From the NCBI GenBank assembly GCA_039933785.1, contig JBDTNL010000006.1, positions 19,423 through 83,422 of the forward strand: a DNA stretch of 64,000 nt. Reading direction: 5' to 3'. This document shows positions 1-8,793 of the stretch, piece after piece. The notes under the pieces are model-generated. The model saw only the letters and a program-made list of their open reading frames with translations, was not told the origin of the DNA and did no database searches. Numbering within the stretch: position 1 is the first letter of the stretch; the number at the start of each line of letters is the position of its first letter. Source of the stretch: JBDTNL01 sp039933785 (GTDB lineage: Bacteria > Acidobacteriota > Thermoanaerobaculia > Multivoradales > JAGPDF01). A program made the translations under genes and the position numbers.

Positions 1-2496
1 CACGAGCTCGTCGTGAACGGTCAGGAGCAGTCGCGCGTCCGGTAGCTCGGCGCGCAGGCGGCGATCGACCGCGATCATGGCTTTCTTCAGCAGGTCGGCG
101 GCGGTGCCCTGGATGCGGGCGTTGATCGCCATGCGGCGCGCGTTCTCGCGCAGGTTGAAGTTCTTGCTCTGGATGTCCGGCAGATAGCGCACGCGCCCAT
201 ACAGGGTTTCCACCTTGCCCGAGTGCTGCGCCTGGGCCAGGGTGTCCTCCATGTAGCGCTTCACGTTCGGCAGACGCTCGAGATAGGCCTTGATGAACCG
301 GTCGGCCTCGGAGCTCGGGATGCCGAGGGTCTTGCCGAGACCGAAGGCGCTCATCCCGTACACGATGCCGAAATTGATCACTTTCGCGGCGCGCCGTTGG
401 TCAGGCGTCACCAACTCCGGCGAACCGCCGAAGACCATGGCCGCGGTCGAGGCGTGGATGTCCTCGCCACGCTGGAAGGCGTCGACCAAGGCTGGCTCTT
501 CCGCGATGTGAGCCAGCACGCGAAGCTCGATCTGGCTGTAGTCGGCAGCGAGCAGGACCATGCCCTCGGCAGCGACGAAGGCCTTGCGAATGCGCTGGCC
601 GAGCTCGGTTCGGATGGGAATGTTCTGGAGGTTGGGGTTGACCGACGAGAGTCGCCCGGTTGCCGCGACCGCTTGCTCGTACGTGGTGTGTAAACGGCCA
701 TCCGCGGCGACCAAGGCGGGCAGTGCGTCGACGTACGTCGATTTCAGCTTCGTCAGCTCGCGGAACCGCAGGATGCGCTCGGGCAACGGATAGCCGCGCG
801 CCGCGAGCTCGGTCAGGGTCTCGGCGTCGGTGGAATAGCCTTTGGTCTTCTTCGTCCTCCCGAGCACCGGCAGACTCTGCTTCTCGAACAGGATCGTGCC
901 CAGCTGGGAAGGCGAGTTGATATTGAAGTTCTCGCCCGCCAGAGTGTAGATCTCGCCTTCCAGCCCCCCGATCAGGCCGCCGAGCTCTGCCGACATGGCG
1001 CGCAGGAACTCGACATCGAGCCGCACGCCGGCTTCCTCCATGCCGAGGAGCACGGGGACCAGAGGCGCTTCGATCTCCCAATAGACCTTCGCCAGCGGAC
1101 CGTCGCCGAGCTCGGGACGCATGGCTTCGGCGAAGCGTCGTGGCATTTCCACCCGCTCGGCGGCGTACGCCAGCAGACCCGCGGAGCTTTGAGGCGGCTC
1201 CTGCCCCTTGCTCCAGCCAGCCTCGGTCTCGCTGATCAATTGGGCCGAGAACCGCTCGAGCGCGACCTCGGCGACGCCGTGTCCACGCAGCGCCGGACGC
1301 AGGACGTAGGAGACCAGCATGGTGTCGAACAGGCGCGCTCGCGCCGGGTCGAGGGGTGCTGCGATGCGCAGGATCTCCTTGAGATCGTGGCCGACGATCT
1401 TGAGATCGGCTCGCGCCGACCACGAACGCAGGCTCTCGAGCACCGCCGCGCGTAGCTCCTCGCGCCGCAGGTCGGCGAACAACGCCTCGCCCTCGCGGAT
1501 GATGCCCAGTCCGAGAGCGGGGCGTTCGCCAATCCGCGCCACATACACCCCACGCCCGACATCGTTCACGGCGCTTCGCCATTCTTCGGCGGTCAGCAGC
1601 TCTCGCGCTGGTGTCACCGCTGGCGCATCGGCGCGGGCCACCGCGGGAGCGAGCTCCTCGAGCAGTGAGAAGAACTCGAGCTCGCCGAAAAGCGAGCGTA
1701 GCGCCTCCTGATCCGGCGGGTCGTGGCGGAGCGCCTGAGGATCGAAGATCACCGGCAAGTCCGTCGGAATAGTCACCAGCTCGAGCGAGAGCAGGGCCTG
1801 CTCGCGGTGTTGCTGCAAGCCCTCGCGATGGGCCTTCTTCGGCACTTCCCCCACACGCTCGAGCAGCGCGGTGAGCGAGCCGAATTCCCTGATCAGCTGC
1901 TTGGCGCCTTTTTCGCCGATACCGGGAACACCGGGCACGTTGTCGACCGCGTCGCCCATCAGTGCGAGCACGTCGGCGACACGCTCGGGAGGAAGGCCGA
2001 AGTCCTCCTCGACCGCGGCCGGATCGTAGAGCTTGTTGCGGCCGGTGTGGAACATCGAGATCCCTGGCCGGACGAGCTGCATCAAGTCTTTGTCGGCGCT
2101 GACGATCACGACCTCGTAGCCTTCGGCAGCGGCGCGCACGGCGAGCGTGCCGAGCACGTCGTCGGCCTCGTAGTTCGCGAGCTCGAGAATCGGGATGCGG
2201 TAGGCCTCGATCGCCCGCCGCACCCACGGCAGCTGCGACTTGAGGTCCTCGGGCATCGGCGTGCGGTTCGCCTTGTATTCGGCGAAGCGCTCGCTGCGGA
2301 AGGTCTTGCCGGAGATGTCGAAGGCGACTCCGATGAGCTCCGGGTTCTCCTCGCGCAGGAGCTTGCGCAGCATGTTGATGAAGCCGTAGACCGCGTTGGT
2401 CGGCTCACCCTTCGAGTTCGAAAGATTTCTCAGGGCGTAAAACGCCCGAAAGATGTTCGAATAGCCGTCGATCAAGAACAACCGCTGGGCTGGCAC
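1..2496 (-). CDS. polA: DNA polymerase I, partial (C-terminus beyond left edge)
   Basis: Repair and Okazaki-fragment polymerase; 832 codons are visible. Residues about 1-270 form the FEN-like 5' nuclease. The polymerase domain shows motif A (DYSQIELR), the O-helix (RRAAKVINFGIVYG) and, as the last visible residues, motif C (TVHDELV). The middle exonuclease-like domain reads VYVARIGERPAL where proofreading enzymes have a DxE motif, and the later acidic positions also look replaced, so 3'-5' proofreading is probably lost. The GTG at 2496 is chosen because it begins the usual PAQRLFLIDGYS N-terminus. A TACAAT box 7 bases upstream suggests a leaderless transcript. The gene is divergent from ccmC. 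About 50-60 C-terminal residues are expected beyond the window. Confidence 0.96.
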   Translation of the reverse strand, partial: MPAQRLFLIDGYSNIFRAFYALRNLSNSKGEPTNAVYGFINMLRKLLREENPELIGVAFDISGKTFRSERFAEYKANRTPMPEDLKSQLPWVRRAIEAYRIPILELANYEADDVLGTLAVRAAAEGYEVVIVSADKDLMQLVRPGISMFHTGRNKLYDPAAVEEDFGLPPERVADVLALMGDAVDNVPGVPGIGEKGAKQLIREFGSLTALLERVGEVPKKAHREGLQQHREQALLSLELVTIPTDLPVIFDPQALRHDPPDQEALRSLFGELEFFSLLEELAPAVARADAPAVTPARELLTAEEWRSAVNDVGRGVYVARIGERPALGLGIIREGEALFADLRREELRAAVLESLRSWSARADLKIVGHDLKEILRIAAPLDPARARLFDTMLVSYVLRPALRGHGVAEVALERFSAQLISETEAGWSKGQEPPQSSAGLLAYAAERVEMPRRFAEAMRPELGDGPLAKVYWEIEAPLVPVLLGMEEAGVRLDVEFLRAMSAELGGLIGGLEGEIYTLAGENFNINSPSQLGTILFEKQSLPVLGRTKKTKGYSTDAETLTELAARGYPLPERILRFRELTKLKSTYVDALPALVAADGRLHTTYEQAVAATGRLSSVNPNLQNIPIRTELGQRIRKAFVAAEGMVLLAADYSQIELRVLAHIAEEPALVDAFQRGEDIHASTAAMVFGGSPELVTPDQRRAAKVINFGIVYGMSAFGLGKTLGIPSSEADRFIKAYLERLPNVKRYMEDTLAQAQHSGKVETLYGRVRYLPDIQSKNFNLRENARRMAINARIQGTAADLLKKAMIAVDRRLRAELPDARLLLTVHDELV

Positions 2497-2503
2497 GGGC
2501 GCG

Positions 2504-2509
2504 ATTGTA
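2504..2509 (-). promoter_or_regulatory. Candidate -10 box of polA
   Basis: Minus-strand TACAAT ends 7 bases before the polA GTG, so transcription would begin at or next to the start codon. No clear -35 is visible and no Shine-Dalgarno sequence fits in the gap. One of several such arrangements in the window. Confidence 0.5.
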
Positions 2510-2662
2510 GCGGGGTCCGGGCGCGGCCATCCGCGACGCCATCCGGCGCTGGAGGTGTATAGTCTCCGCAAGGGCTCACGGGCCGCCCGCTCAATTTCGC
2601 TGCCGTGCTCCGATCCCTTGTGTTCTCAAGCAGATGCCCATGAAGCCTACGAAGATGGAGCA

Positions 2663-3331
2663 ATGAAAGCGGTTCTCCCCTGGCTGCTCTGGGTATGGAT
2701 CTCGATCACCATCCTGGCGGCCTTCTTCTATGCCCCGCTCGCCGCCGGGTTCATCGGCGAGTCGAGCCGCATCCTGTTCTTCCATGTGCCGATGGCGTGG
2801 ACCTCGTTCGTAGCCTTCCTCGCCGCCGGAGTGTGGAGCGCGCGCTATCTCTGGGGTGGCCGCGAGCCCCGTCACGATCGTTCGGCGCGCGTGGCGGTGG
2901 AGCTCGGCCTGCTCTTCGCAGTTCTGGCGACCGCGACCGGAGCGATCTGGGCGCGCATCATGTGGGGGGCGTATTGGAATTGGGATCCGCGCCAGATCTC
3001 GATCTGCATGGCTCTGCTCTTTTACGGCGCGTATCTCGCTCTCCGCGAGTCAGTGGACGACGAGGACACGCGCGCCCGGCTTGCCGCGGCCTACGCGGTG
3101 CTCGGGCTGGTGGTGGCGCCGTTCCTTTACTTTGTCGTGCCCCGGATCACGTTCTCACTGCATCCCGATTCGGTGGTGAACGCGCGCGGTAAAGTCGACA
3201 TGGAGAGCCACATGCTGCAGGTTCTCCTCCTCGGCTCCCTGGGCTTCAACGTATTCTTCTTCTGGCTGCACAACCTGCAGGTTCGGATTTCCGCCTTGAC
3301 CGAACGCAGGCAGCGAAAGACCGAGGACTGA
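2663..3331 (+). CDS. ccmC: Haem exporter/handling protein CcmC
   Basis: Inner-membrane protein of System I cytochrome c maturation that presents haem to CcmE. 222 aa with about six membrane helices. The tryptophan-rich WWD-type motif reads GAYWNWDPRQIS (about residues 103-114). Periplasmic histidines are present in FFHVPMAW (near residue 40) and in DMESHML (near 180). The ATG at 2663 follows GGAG closely and gives the normal MKAVLPWLLW start. First gene of ccmCDEF; ccmD starts 2 bases after its stop. ccmA and ccmB are not in this window. Confidence 0.93.
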   Translation: MKAVLPWLLWVWISITILAAFFYAPLAAGFIGESSRILFFHVPMAWTSFVAFLAAGVWSARYLWGGREPRHDRSARVAVELGLLFAVLATATGAIWARIMWGAYWNWDPRQISICMALLFYGAYLALRESVDDEDTRARLAAAYAVLGLVVAPFLYFVVPRITFSLHPDSVVNARGKVDMESHMLQVLLLGSLGFNVFFFWLHNLQVRISALTERRQRKTED

Positions 3332-3333
3332 CG

Positions 3334-3471
3334 ATGACGGAAGGCGGGATCGGGTGGGTCGCCACAGTGAATGTGATCGTCTGGACGGGTCTCTTCCTCT
3401 ATCTGCTGCGGCTCGGCGCGCAGATCCGTCGAGCCGAGCACGACCAGCACCATCAGGAGGACAAGCGATGA
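3334..3471 (+). CDS. ccmD: CcmD-like small haem exporter subunit
   Basis: 45-aa protein with one membrane helix (about residues 9-26) and a charged cytoplasmic tail rich in Arg, His and Glu, the standard architecture of CcmD. It sits between ccmC and ccmE, where CcmD is expected; CcmD helps release holo-CcmE from CcmC. The stop overlaps the ccmE start as ATGA. The sequence is too short and divergent for motif proof, so the call relies on size, topology and position. Confidence 0.85.
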   Translation: MTEGGIGWVATVNVIVWTGLFLYLLRLGAQIRRAEHDQHHQEDKR

Positions 3472-3860
3472 ATCGCAAGAAGCTCTACATCCTCGGCGGC
3501 GTCCTGTTGCTCGCGTTTGCCGGCTTCTCTCTGGCCTCGTTCAGCACCGCGCTGACGCCGTACGTCAGCTTCGATGCCGCCCGCGGCACGAACCGCATGG
3601 TGCAGGTCGCGGGGGCGCTCGACAAGGGCAGCTCCAGCTACGACATGGCCGCCGGAACCCTGAACTTCACGCTCAAGGATCCGGCGAAGCAGATGCTCCG
3701 CGTCTCCTACAAGGGCGTGCGTCCGGCGAACTTCGAGGACGCCATCAGCATCGTGGCGATCGGCAACTGGGATCCCCAGACCAAGGAGCTGAAAGCGCAG
3801 AAGCTGTTGGTGAAGTGCCCGAGCAAATACCAGGGCGCCGAGGTCAAGACCTACAGTTAG
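3468..3860 (+). CDS. ccmE: Haem chaperone CcmE, CxxxY variant
   Basis: Periplasmic haem chaperone anchored by one N-terminal helix (residues about 5-25), followed by the OB-fold domain. 130 aa. The classical enzyme binds haem covalently through His in HxxxY. Here the site reads KCPSKYQG, so Cys replaces that His while Tyr is kept (codon TGC near 3807). The same substitution is known from System I* in Desulfovibrio and some archaea, which also lacks CcmG and CcmH. Those genes are absent from this cluster. Start overlaps the ccmD stop (ATGA). Confidence 0.93.
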   Translation: MNRKKLYILGGVLLLAFAGFSLASFSTALTPYVSFDAARGTNRMVQVAGALDKGSSSYDMAAGTLNFTLKDPAKQMLRVSYKGVRPANFEDAISIVAIGNWDPQTKELKAQKLLVKCPSKYQGAEVKTYS

Positions 3861-3881
3861 CCACCAGAAGCCAGGAGCGCT

Positions 3882-6191
3882 ATGGAATCTCTCGCCCGAC
3901 TGTACCTTCCCGGCGCACTCACCCTCTGGTGCGCCCTGGCCTTCGCGCTTGCCGCCCTCTGGGGTTACTCCCTGGTCTTGCGCGGCACGCCCGGAGATCC
4001 CGCGACCGAGGAGTCGCGCCTCTTCGCTCGCCGCGCGTATCGGTTCTTTGCCTTCTCGATCGTTCTCTGCGCGGCGGTGATGATGCTCCTCCTGGCGCGC
4101 CGCGACTTCCGGGTCGAGTACGTCCAGCAGTACTCCGGTCTCGACTTGCCTTGGTACTTCCAGCTCGCGGCCTTCTGGGCCGGACAAAAGGGCAGCTTCC
4201 TGATCTGGCTCCTCTGGGGAAGTCTGATCGGAGTGATCCTGCTCCGCGCGTTGCGCAATTCAGGCCGCGACGAGGCGCCGGTGATGAGTCTGTACACCCT
4301 CACCATGCTGGGGTTGCTCTTCATCTTGGTGCGCGAGAATCCCTTCCTCATGCTCGGCAAGACGCCAGTCGACGGGTCGGGGCTCAATCCACTCCTCCAG
4401 GACAACTGGATGGTCATCCATCCGCCGATCATGTTCGTCGGTTTCGCGCTTGCCGGGGTACCTTTCGCCTTCGCGATGTCGGCGCTCTGGCGCCGCGACT
4501 TCGATCGCTGGGCCACGCGGGCCTTTCCGTGGGCGCTCGGCGGATTCCTGGTGCTCGGCACGGCGATTCTGATGGGCGGCTACTGGGCCTACAAGACGCT
4601 GGGCTGGGGTGGGTACTGGGGCTGGGATCCGGTCGAGAACGCCTCGCTGGTGCCGTGGCTCTTCTTCACCGCGTTGGTGCACGGCCTCTACATGGAACGG
4701 ACCCGAGGCCGCTTCCGGCGCTCCAACTACGTCCTGGCGGCGCTGACCTATCTGTCGGTGCTCTACGGCACCTTCCTGACCCGCTCCGGCGTACTCGCCG
4801 ATTTCTCCGTGCACAGCTTCGTCGATCTCGGCATTTCCGGCTGGCTGATCGGCTTGATGGGGTTCTTCGTCATTCTAGCGGTGGGCCTCATCGCCCTGCG
4901 CTTGCGCGAAGTGAAGAGCGAGCCCAACGCCGACCCGTTCCTCTCACGCGGCGCGTTTCTGATGATGGGCTCGATCGCCATCACCACCTGCGCTCTGGTC
5001 GTGCTGTTCGGCACCTCGGCGCCGCTGCTGACACGCCTCCAAGCGACTCCGGGGCAAGTCGGCCCAAGCTTCTACAACCGGGTCAATCTGCCAATCGCGC
5101 TCCTCGTTGCCTTCCTTCTCGGGATGGTGCCTTACCTCACCTGGCGCGGCGCCGATGCCCGAACACTGCTGCGCAAGCTGGTGCTTCCTGGCATTCTTGC
5201 GTTGGTCGCCGGAGCCGTGGCGATCGCCGCGGGAGTGCACGAGCCGCTCCACGTCCTGTTCGTGTTTCTGGCCGCTCTGGCGGTCGGCTCGAACCTGCAA
5301 AAGACGATCGAGAAGGTGCGCTTCGGGGGCATGGCGAGCTCCGGCGGCTACCTCACGCACGTCGGCGTCGGCATCATCTTGATCGGAATACTGGCCTCGT
5401 CGGGCTATGACCACGGCACCAAGGTCACGCTCGAGCGTGGCAAGCCGACCGTGGTCGACGACTTGACACTCACCTTCATCCAGTCGATCCCCAAGATCGG
5501 TCGCGAACGCGAGCGCATGGAAGTCGCGGTGACGACTGCCGACGGATCGACCTATTTCGCCTACCCCAAGATCTTCCTCAACGAGCGCACGCAGCAGATG
5601 ATGGTGAACCCACACATCAAGAGCTCTGCGCTGCAGGACGTCTATATTTCGCCACTCGAGTACGACCCCGGCCAGGTAGCCAGCGACAGCACGCTGGTAC
5701 AGTTGACCAAGGGTGAATCGGCGCACGCCGGCGCGGTCGAGGTGCGCTTCGAAGGCTTCGATCTGCAGGCCGAGGGCAATGCCCTGGCGCAGATGCAGTC
5801 CGGGGAGCCGGTCACCATCGGCGCGGTGCTGGCGGTCAACCGCACGGGCGTCGAGCCGGTCAAGGTGCGCCCGCTCTACCGATTCCGTTCGAGCGGTGAG
5901 GTCGAGACTCCGCCGTTGGACCTTCCGGGAGGCGGCATCGTCGCGGTGCGCGGGATCAACGCTACGGCAGGGGCGATTCAACTCGAGCTGAGCGGCGTGG
6001 GCGGCGCCATGACGGCCGCGATTCCGGCCCGCTTGTCGCTCGACGTCACTCGCAAGCCGCTGATTCAGATGGTGTGGTTCGGCCTCTACGTCGTGCTCGC
6101 CGGCGGCCTGCTCGCCGCCGCGCATCGGGTGCGTCAGGCGCGGACGCTCGACGCCCTGCAGCTACATTCCGAAGGCGAGGCGATCCGCTAG
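3882..6191 (+). CDS. ccmF: Cytochrome c haem lyase subunit CcmF
   Basis: Large integral membrane protein that attaches haem from CcmE to apocytochrome c. 769 aa with a dozen or more helices. The WWD motif is WGGYWGWDPVENASL (about residues 241-255). Conserved His contexts include VIHPPIMFVGFA and ADFSVHSFVDL. A sizeable periplasmic segment lies before the last helix (about residues 540-735). The start follows AGGAG with a 5-base gap. The last 30 bases overlap the convergent phosphoesterase gene. No ccmG or ccmH follows, which fits the Cys-type CcmE. Confidence 0.95.
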   Translation: MESLARLYLPGALTLWCALAFALAALWGYSLVLRGTPGDPATEESRLFARRAYRFFAFSIVLCAAVMMLLLARRDFRVEYVQQYSGLDLPWYFQLAAFWAGQKGSFLIWLLWGSLIGVILLRALRNSGRDEAPVMSLYTLTMLGLLFILVRENPFLMLGKTPVDGSGLNPLLQDNWMVIHPPIMFVGFALAGVPFAFAMSALWRRDFDRWATRAFPWALGGFLVLGTAILMGGYWAYKTLGWGGYWGWDPVENASLVPWLFFTALVHGLYMERTRGRFRRSNYVLAALTYLSVLYGTFLTRSGVLADFSVHSFVDLGISGWLIGLMGFFVILAVGLIALRLREVKSEPNADPFLSRGAFLMMGSIAITTCALVVLFGTSAPLLTRLQATPGQVGPSFYNRVNLPIALLVAFLLGMVPYLTWRGADARTLLRKLVLPGILALVAGAVAIAAGVHEPLHVLFVFLAALAVGSNLQKTIEKVRFGGMASSGGYLTHVGVGIILIGILASSGYDHGTKVTLERGKPTVVDDLTLTFIQSIPKIGRERERMEVAVTTADGSTYFAYPKIFLNERTQQMMVNPHIKSSALQDVYISPLEYDPGQVASDSTLVQLTKGESAHAGAVEVRFEGFDLQAEGNALAQMQSGEPVTIGAVLAVNRTGVEPVKVRPLYRFRSSGEVETPPLDLPGGGIVAVRGINATAGAIQLELSGVGGAMTAAIPARLSLDVTRKPLIQMVWFGLYVVLAGGLLAAAHRVRQARTLDALQLHSEGEAIR

Positions 6192-6905
6192 CGCCTTGGG
6201 CAGATCGGCCTTGAGGATGCGCTGCTGCGCGCGCTCGATCGGATAGTCGACGCGGAACCAGCGCACCATCTGACGGTCACTGTCGTAGGTCATGAACGCG
6301 GCGCGAGGGTCCCGGTCGCGGGGCTGTCCGATCGAGCCCGGATTGAGCAGGTAGCGAGTCCCGGGTTCGAGCACCAGGCTTCCCGAGCCACCGCGCAGTA
6401 AAGCCACTCGAACGTTTTCTCCGCGCTGAGAGAAAAGCGACGGGACGTGCGTATGCCCGAAGAACGTCAACCGCGCCGGATACTCCGAGAAGATCTCCGA
6501 CGCCTCGAAGGCCGAAAACACGTACGTGTCCTCGTCGAGCGGCGACCCGTGACAGATCGACAGGTCGTCGTCGATCGTCATCGGCCCCTGCGGCAGGTTG
6601 CGCACGAAACGAAGATTGGACGGCGTCAAGCGTTCGGTCGTCCAGCGGGCGGCCACCAGCGCGGCACTGTTGAAGTTCTCGCCTTCCTCGACTCCCGATA
6701 CGACCTTGTCGTGGTTGCCGCGGATCGAGTACACCTTGCCGGAGAGATTTCGCACCGCATCGACCACCTGATTGGGGCCGGCTCCGTAACCCACCAGGTC
6801 GCCGAGCACGAGCACGGCGTCGAAGCGCTTGCGGCGCACCCGGCGCAGCACGGCCTCGAAAGCGTCCGAGTTGCCGTGCATGTCGGAGACGATAAGGTAC
6901 CTCAC
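6162..6905 (-). CDS. Calcineurin-like metallophosphoesterase (YfcE/MJ0936 type)
   Basis: 247-aa cytosolic phosphoesterase with a dinuclear metal centre. Visible ligand motifs in order: SDMHGN (residues 7-12), GDLVGYG (about 36-42), GNHD (about 63-66) and GHTHVP (about 150). The family hydrolyses phosphodiesters, including cyclic nucleotides in some members; the substrate here cannot be read from sequence. Start overlaps the aroK stop by 4 bases (ATGA), so it is probably translationally coupled to aroK. The 3' end overlaps ccmF on the other strand. Confidence 0.88.
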   Translation of the reverse strand: MRYLIVSDMHGNSDAFEAVLRRVRRKRFDAVLVLGDLVGYGAGPNQVVDAVRNLSGKVYSIRGNHDKVVSGVEEGENFNSAALVAARWTTERLTPSNLRFVRNLPQGPMTIDDDLSICHGSPLDEDTYVFSAFEASEIFSEYPARLTFFGHTHVPSLFSQRGENVRVALLRGGSGSLVLEPGTRYLLNPGSIGQPRDRDPRAAFMTYDSDRQMVRWFRVDYPIERAQQRILKADLPKALADRLAFGM

Positions 6906-7408
6906 TTGCGGCTCCCGAGCAGCAGCTGGATACGGCTGGCGATCTCGAGCGGTTCGTCCTCGGCGCCGATGTCGATCGTCGTATCGGCGCTCCGATAGGT
7001 CGGTAGACGTTCCTGGTACAAAGCCAGGGCCTGGTGCTCGTCACGAAACAACGGCCGGTCATCCTTCCCCTGGGCGCCGATTCGCTGCTGGATCACCGAG
7101 AAGGGCGGATTGAGCCACACCACGAGGCCGCGATTCTTCACCAGCTCGCGATTGGCGGCGAAAGTCAGGGTGCCACCGCCCACCGCCACCACCGCGTCCT
7201 CGCGCTCGAGGGTGGCGGCCAGGGCTTGATGCTCGAGGGCGCGGAACGCCGGCTCCCCCCGATTGGCGAAGAGATCTCTCACTGAATAGCCCGTCACTGC
7301 CTCGACCTCCGCGTCGAGATCGATGAATGGCCAGTCCAACCGGCGGGACAACAACCGCCCCACGGTCGTCTTGCCGGCGCCCATGAAGCCGCTGAGATAG
7401 ACCCGCAT
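6902..7408 (-). CDS. aroK: Shikimate kinase
   Basis: Phosphorylates shikimate at the 3-hydroxyl in aromatic amino-acid biosynthesis. 168 aa, the usual length. P-loop GFMGAGKTTVG (residues 7-17), the shikimate-binding DLDAEVE segment (about 31), FRALE (about 55-59), the GGGT loop (about 77) and the lid arginine region DDRPLF are all present. Start is ATG with AGG upstream. Lies 17 bases after accC and overlaps the phosphoesterase, so it is probably the fifth gene of a TPR-roadblock-accB-accC-aroK transcript. Confidence 0.95.
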   Translation of the reverse strand: MRVYLSGFMGAGKTTVGRLLSRRLDWPFIDLDAEVEAVTGYSVRDLFANRGEPAFRALEHQALAATLEREDAVVAVGGGTLTFAANRELVKNRGLVVWLNPPFSVIQQRIGAQGKDDRPLFRDEHQALALYQERLPTYRSADTTIDIGAEDEPLEIASRIQLLLGSRK

Positions 7409-7424
7409 GACCTGCCGACCGGAG

Positions 7425-8783
7425 TCAGTGTCCGCTCTCGCCGCCGGGCGGTTGCAGGAAACGCTCCATGAACCGTGTGGACAGCTCGCCAGCTAGAAAC
7501 CGCGGGTCGCGGAGGATCCGGCGGTGCAACGGGATCGTCGTCTTGATGCCTTCGACGACGAAGAAATCGAGCGCCCGCAGCATCCGGGAGATCGCTTCGT
7601 CTCGCGTCTGCCCGTGGGCGATGAGCTTGCCCACCAGGGAGTCGTAGTACGGCGGAATGACGTAGTCCTCGTAGCCGTGGGTATCGACCCTGATGCCGGG
7701 TCCGCCGGGCAGATGGAAGGTCAGCAGCTTGCCCGGCGACGGCGTGAAAGTGTCGGGATCCTCGGCGTTGATTCGACATTCGATCGCGTGGCCGCGGGGC
7801 TTCAGACCCTGGGGAAGCTCCAGTGCCAGACCAGCCGCCACTTTGATCTGCTGCTTCACCAAGTCGACTCCGTAGACCATCTCGGTCACCGGGTGCTCGA
7901 CTTGAATCCGCGTGTTCATCTCCATGAAGTAGTACTTGCCATCGCGATCGAGCAGAAACTCGATGGTGCCGGCATTCTCGTAGCCGACCGCGCGGCAGAG
8001 GTCGACCGCCGCCTTGCCCATCTTCGCTCGCAGCTCCGCAGTGAGCGCGACGGACGGCGCCTCCTCGATCAGCTTCTGATGCCGGCGCTGAATCGAGCAC
8101 TCGCGCTCGCCGAGATGGACGATCTTGCCGTGACGATCACCGAACACCTGGAACTCGATGTGCCGCGGCTCCATCAGGTACTTCTCGAGATAGATGGAGC
8201 CGTCCGCGAAGGCCTTAGTGGCCTCCTCGCGAGCAGTGCCGAATTGGGCTTCGAGATCCTTCTCGGCATGCACGATCCGCATGCCGCGCCCGCCGCCGCC
8301 GGCGGCCGCCTTCAGGATGATCGGATAGCCGATTTGCGCGGCGAGCGCTTTCGCCTCCTCGGCATCGGCAAGAGGTTCCTTGCTGCCTGGCAGCACCGGT
8401 ACTCCGGCCTCGAGCGCCGCTTGCCGCGCGCGCGCCTTGTCGCCCATCAGCCGAATGACTTCGGGCTTGGGGCCGATCCAGGCCAACTTGCATTCCCGCA
8501 CCACTTCGGCGAAGTGCGCGTTCTCGGCCAGGAACCCGTAGCCGGGATGCACTGCGTCGGCGCCGGTGATTTCGGCGGCGGAGACGATGCTCGAGACGTT
8601 GAGATAGCTCTCGGCCGATTTCGGCGGTCCGATGCAGACGTCCTCGTCGGCGTAGGTGACGTGCAGGCTGTCGCGATCCGCCGTGCTGTAGACCGCGACG
8701 GTGGCGATGCCGAGCTCGCGGCACGCTTGAATTACGCGCAGCGCGATCTCGCCGCGATTGGCGATGAGGATCTTCTTGAACAT
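7425..8783 (-). CDS. accC: Biotin carboxylase subunit of acetyl-CoA carboxylase
   Basis: ATP-dependent carboxylation of biotin on AccB, the first step of fatty-acid synthesis. 452 aa, close to the usual length. ATP-grasp features: start FKKILIANRGEIALRV, glycine-rich loop AAGGGGRGMR (about 162-171), HIEFQVFGD, ERECSIQRRHQKLIEE and MNTRIQVEHPVTE with the catalytic Arg and Glu residues. Follows accB by 10 bases in the standard accBC order. Carboxyltransferase genes accA and accD are not in the window. Confidence 0.97.
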   Translation of the reverse strand: MFKKILIANRGEIALRVIQACRELGIATVAVYSTADRDSLHVTYADEDVCIGPPKSAESYLNVSSIVSAAEITGADAVHPGYGFLAENAHFAEVVRECKLAWIGPKPEVIRLMGDKARARQAALEAGVPVLPGSKEPLADAEEAKALAAQIGYPIILKAAAGGGGRGMRIVHAEKDLEAQFGTAREEATKAFADGSIYLEKYLMEPRHIEFQVFGDRHGKIVHLGERECSIQRRHQKLIEEAPSVALTAELRAKMGKAAVDLCRAVGYENAGTIEFLLDRDGKYYFMEMNTRIQVEHPVTEMVYGVDLVKQQIKVAAGLALELPQGLKPRGHAIECRINAEDPDTFTPSPGKLLTFHLPGGPGIRVDTHGYEDYVIPPYYDSLVGKLIAHGQTRDEAISRMLRALDFFVVEGIKTTIPLHRRILRDPRFLAGELSTRFMERFLQPPGGESGH

Positions 8784-8793
8784 CGCGAGCAGC

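Noticed and set aside
401..2227. Minus-strand open frame of 608 codons in the polA region
   Set aside because: Same strand but a different frame from polA; Arg/Gly/Ala-rich with no motif, while the polA frame holds the catalytic motifs.
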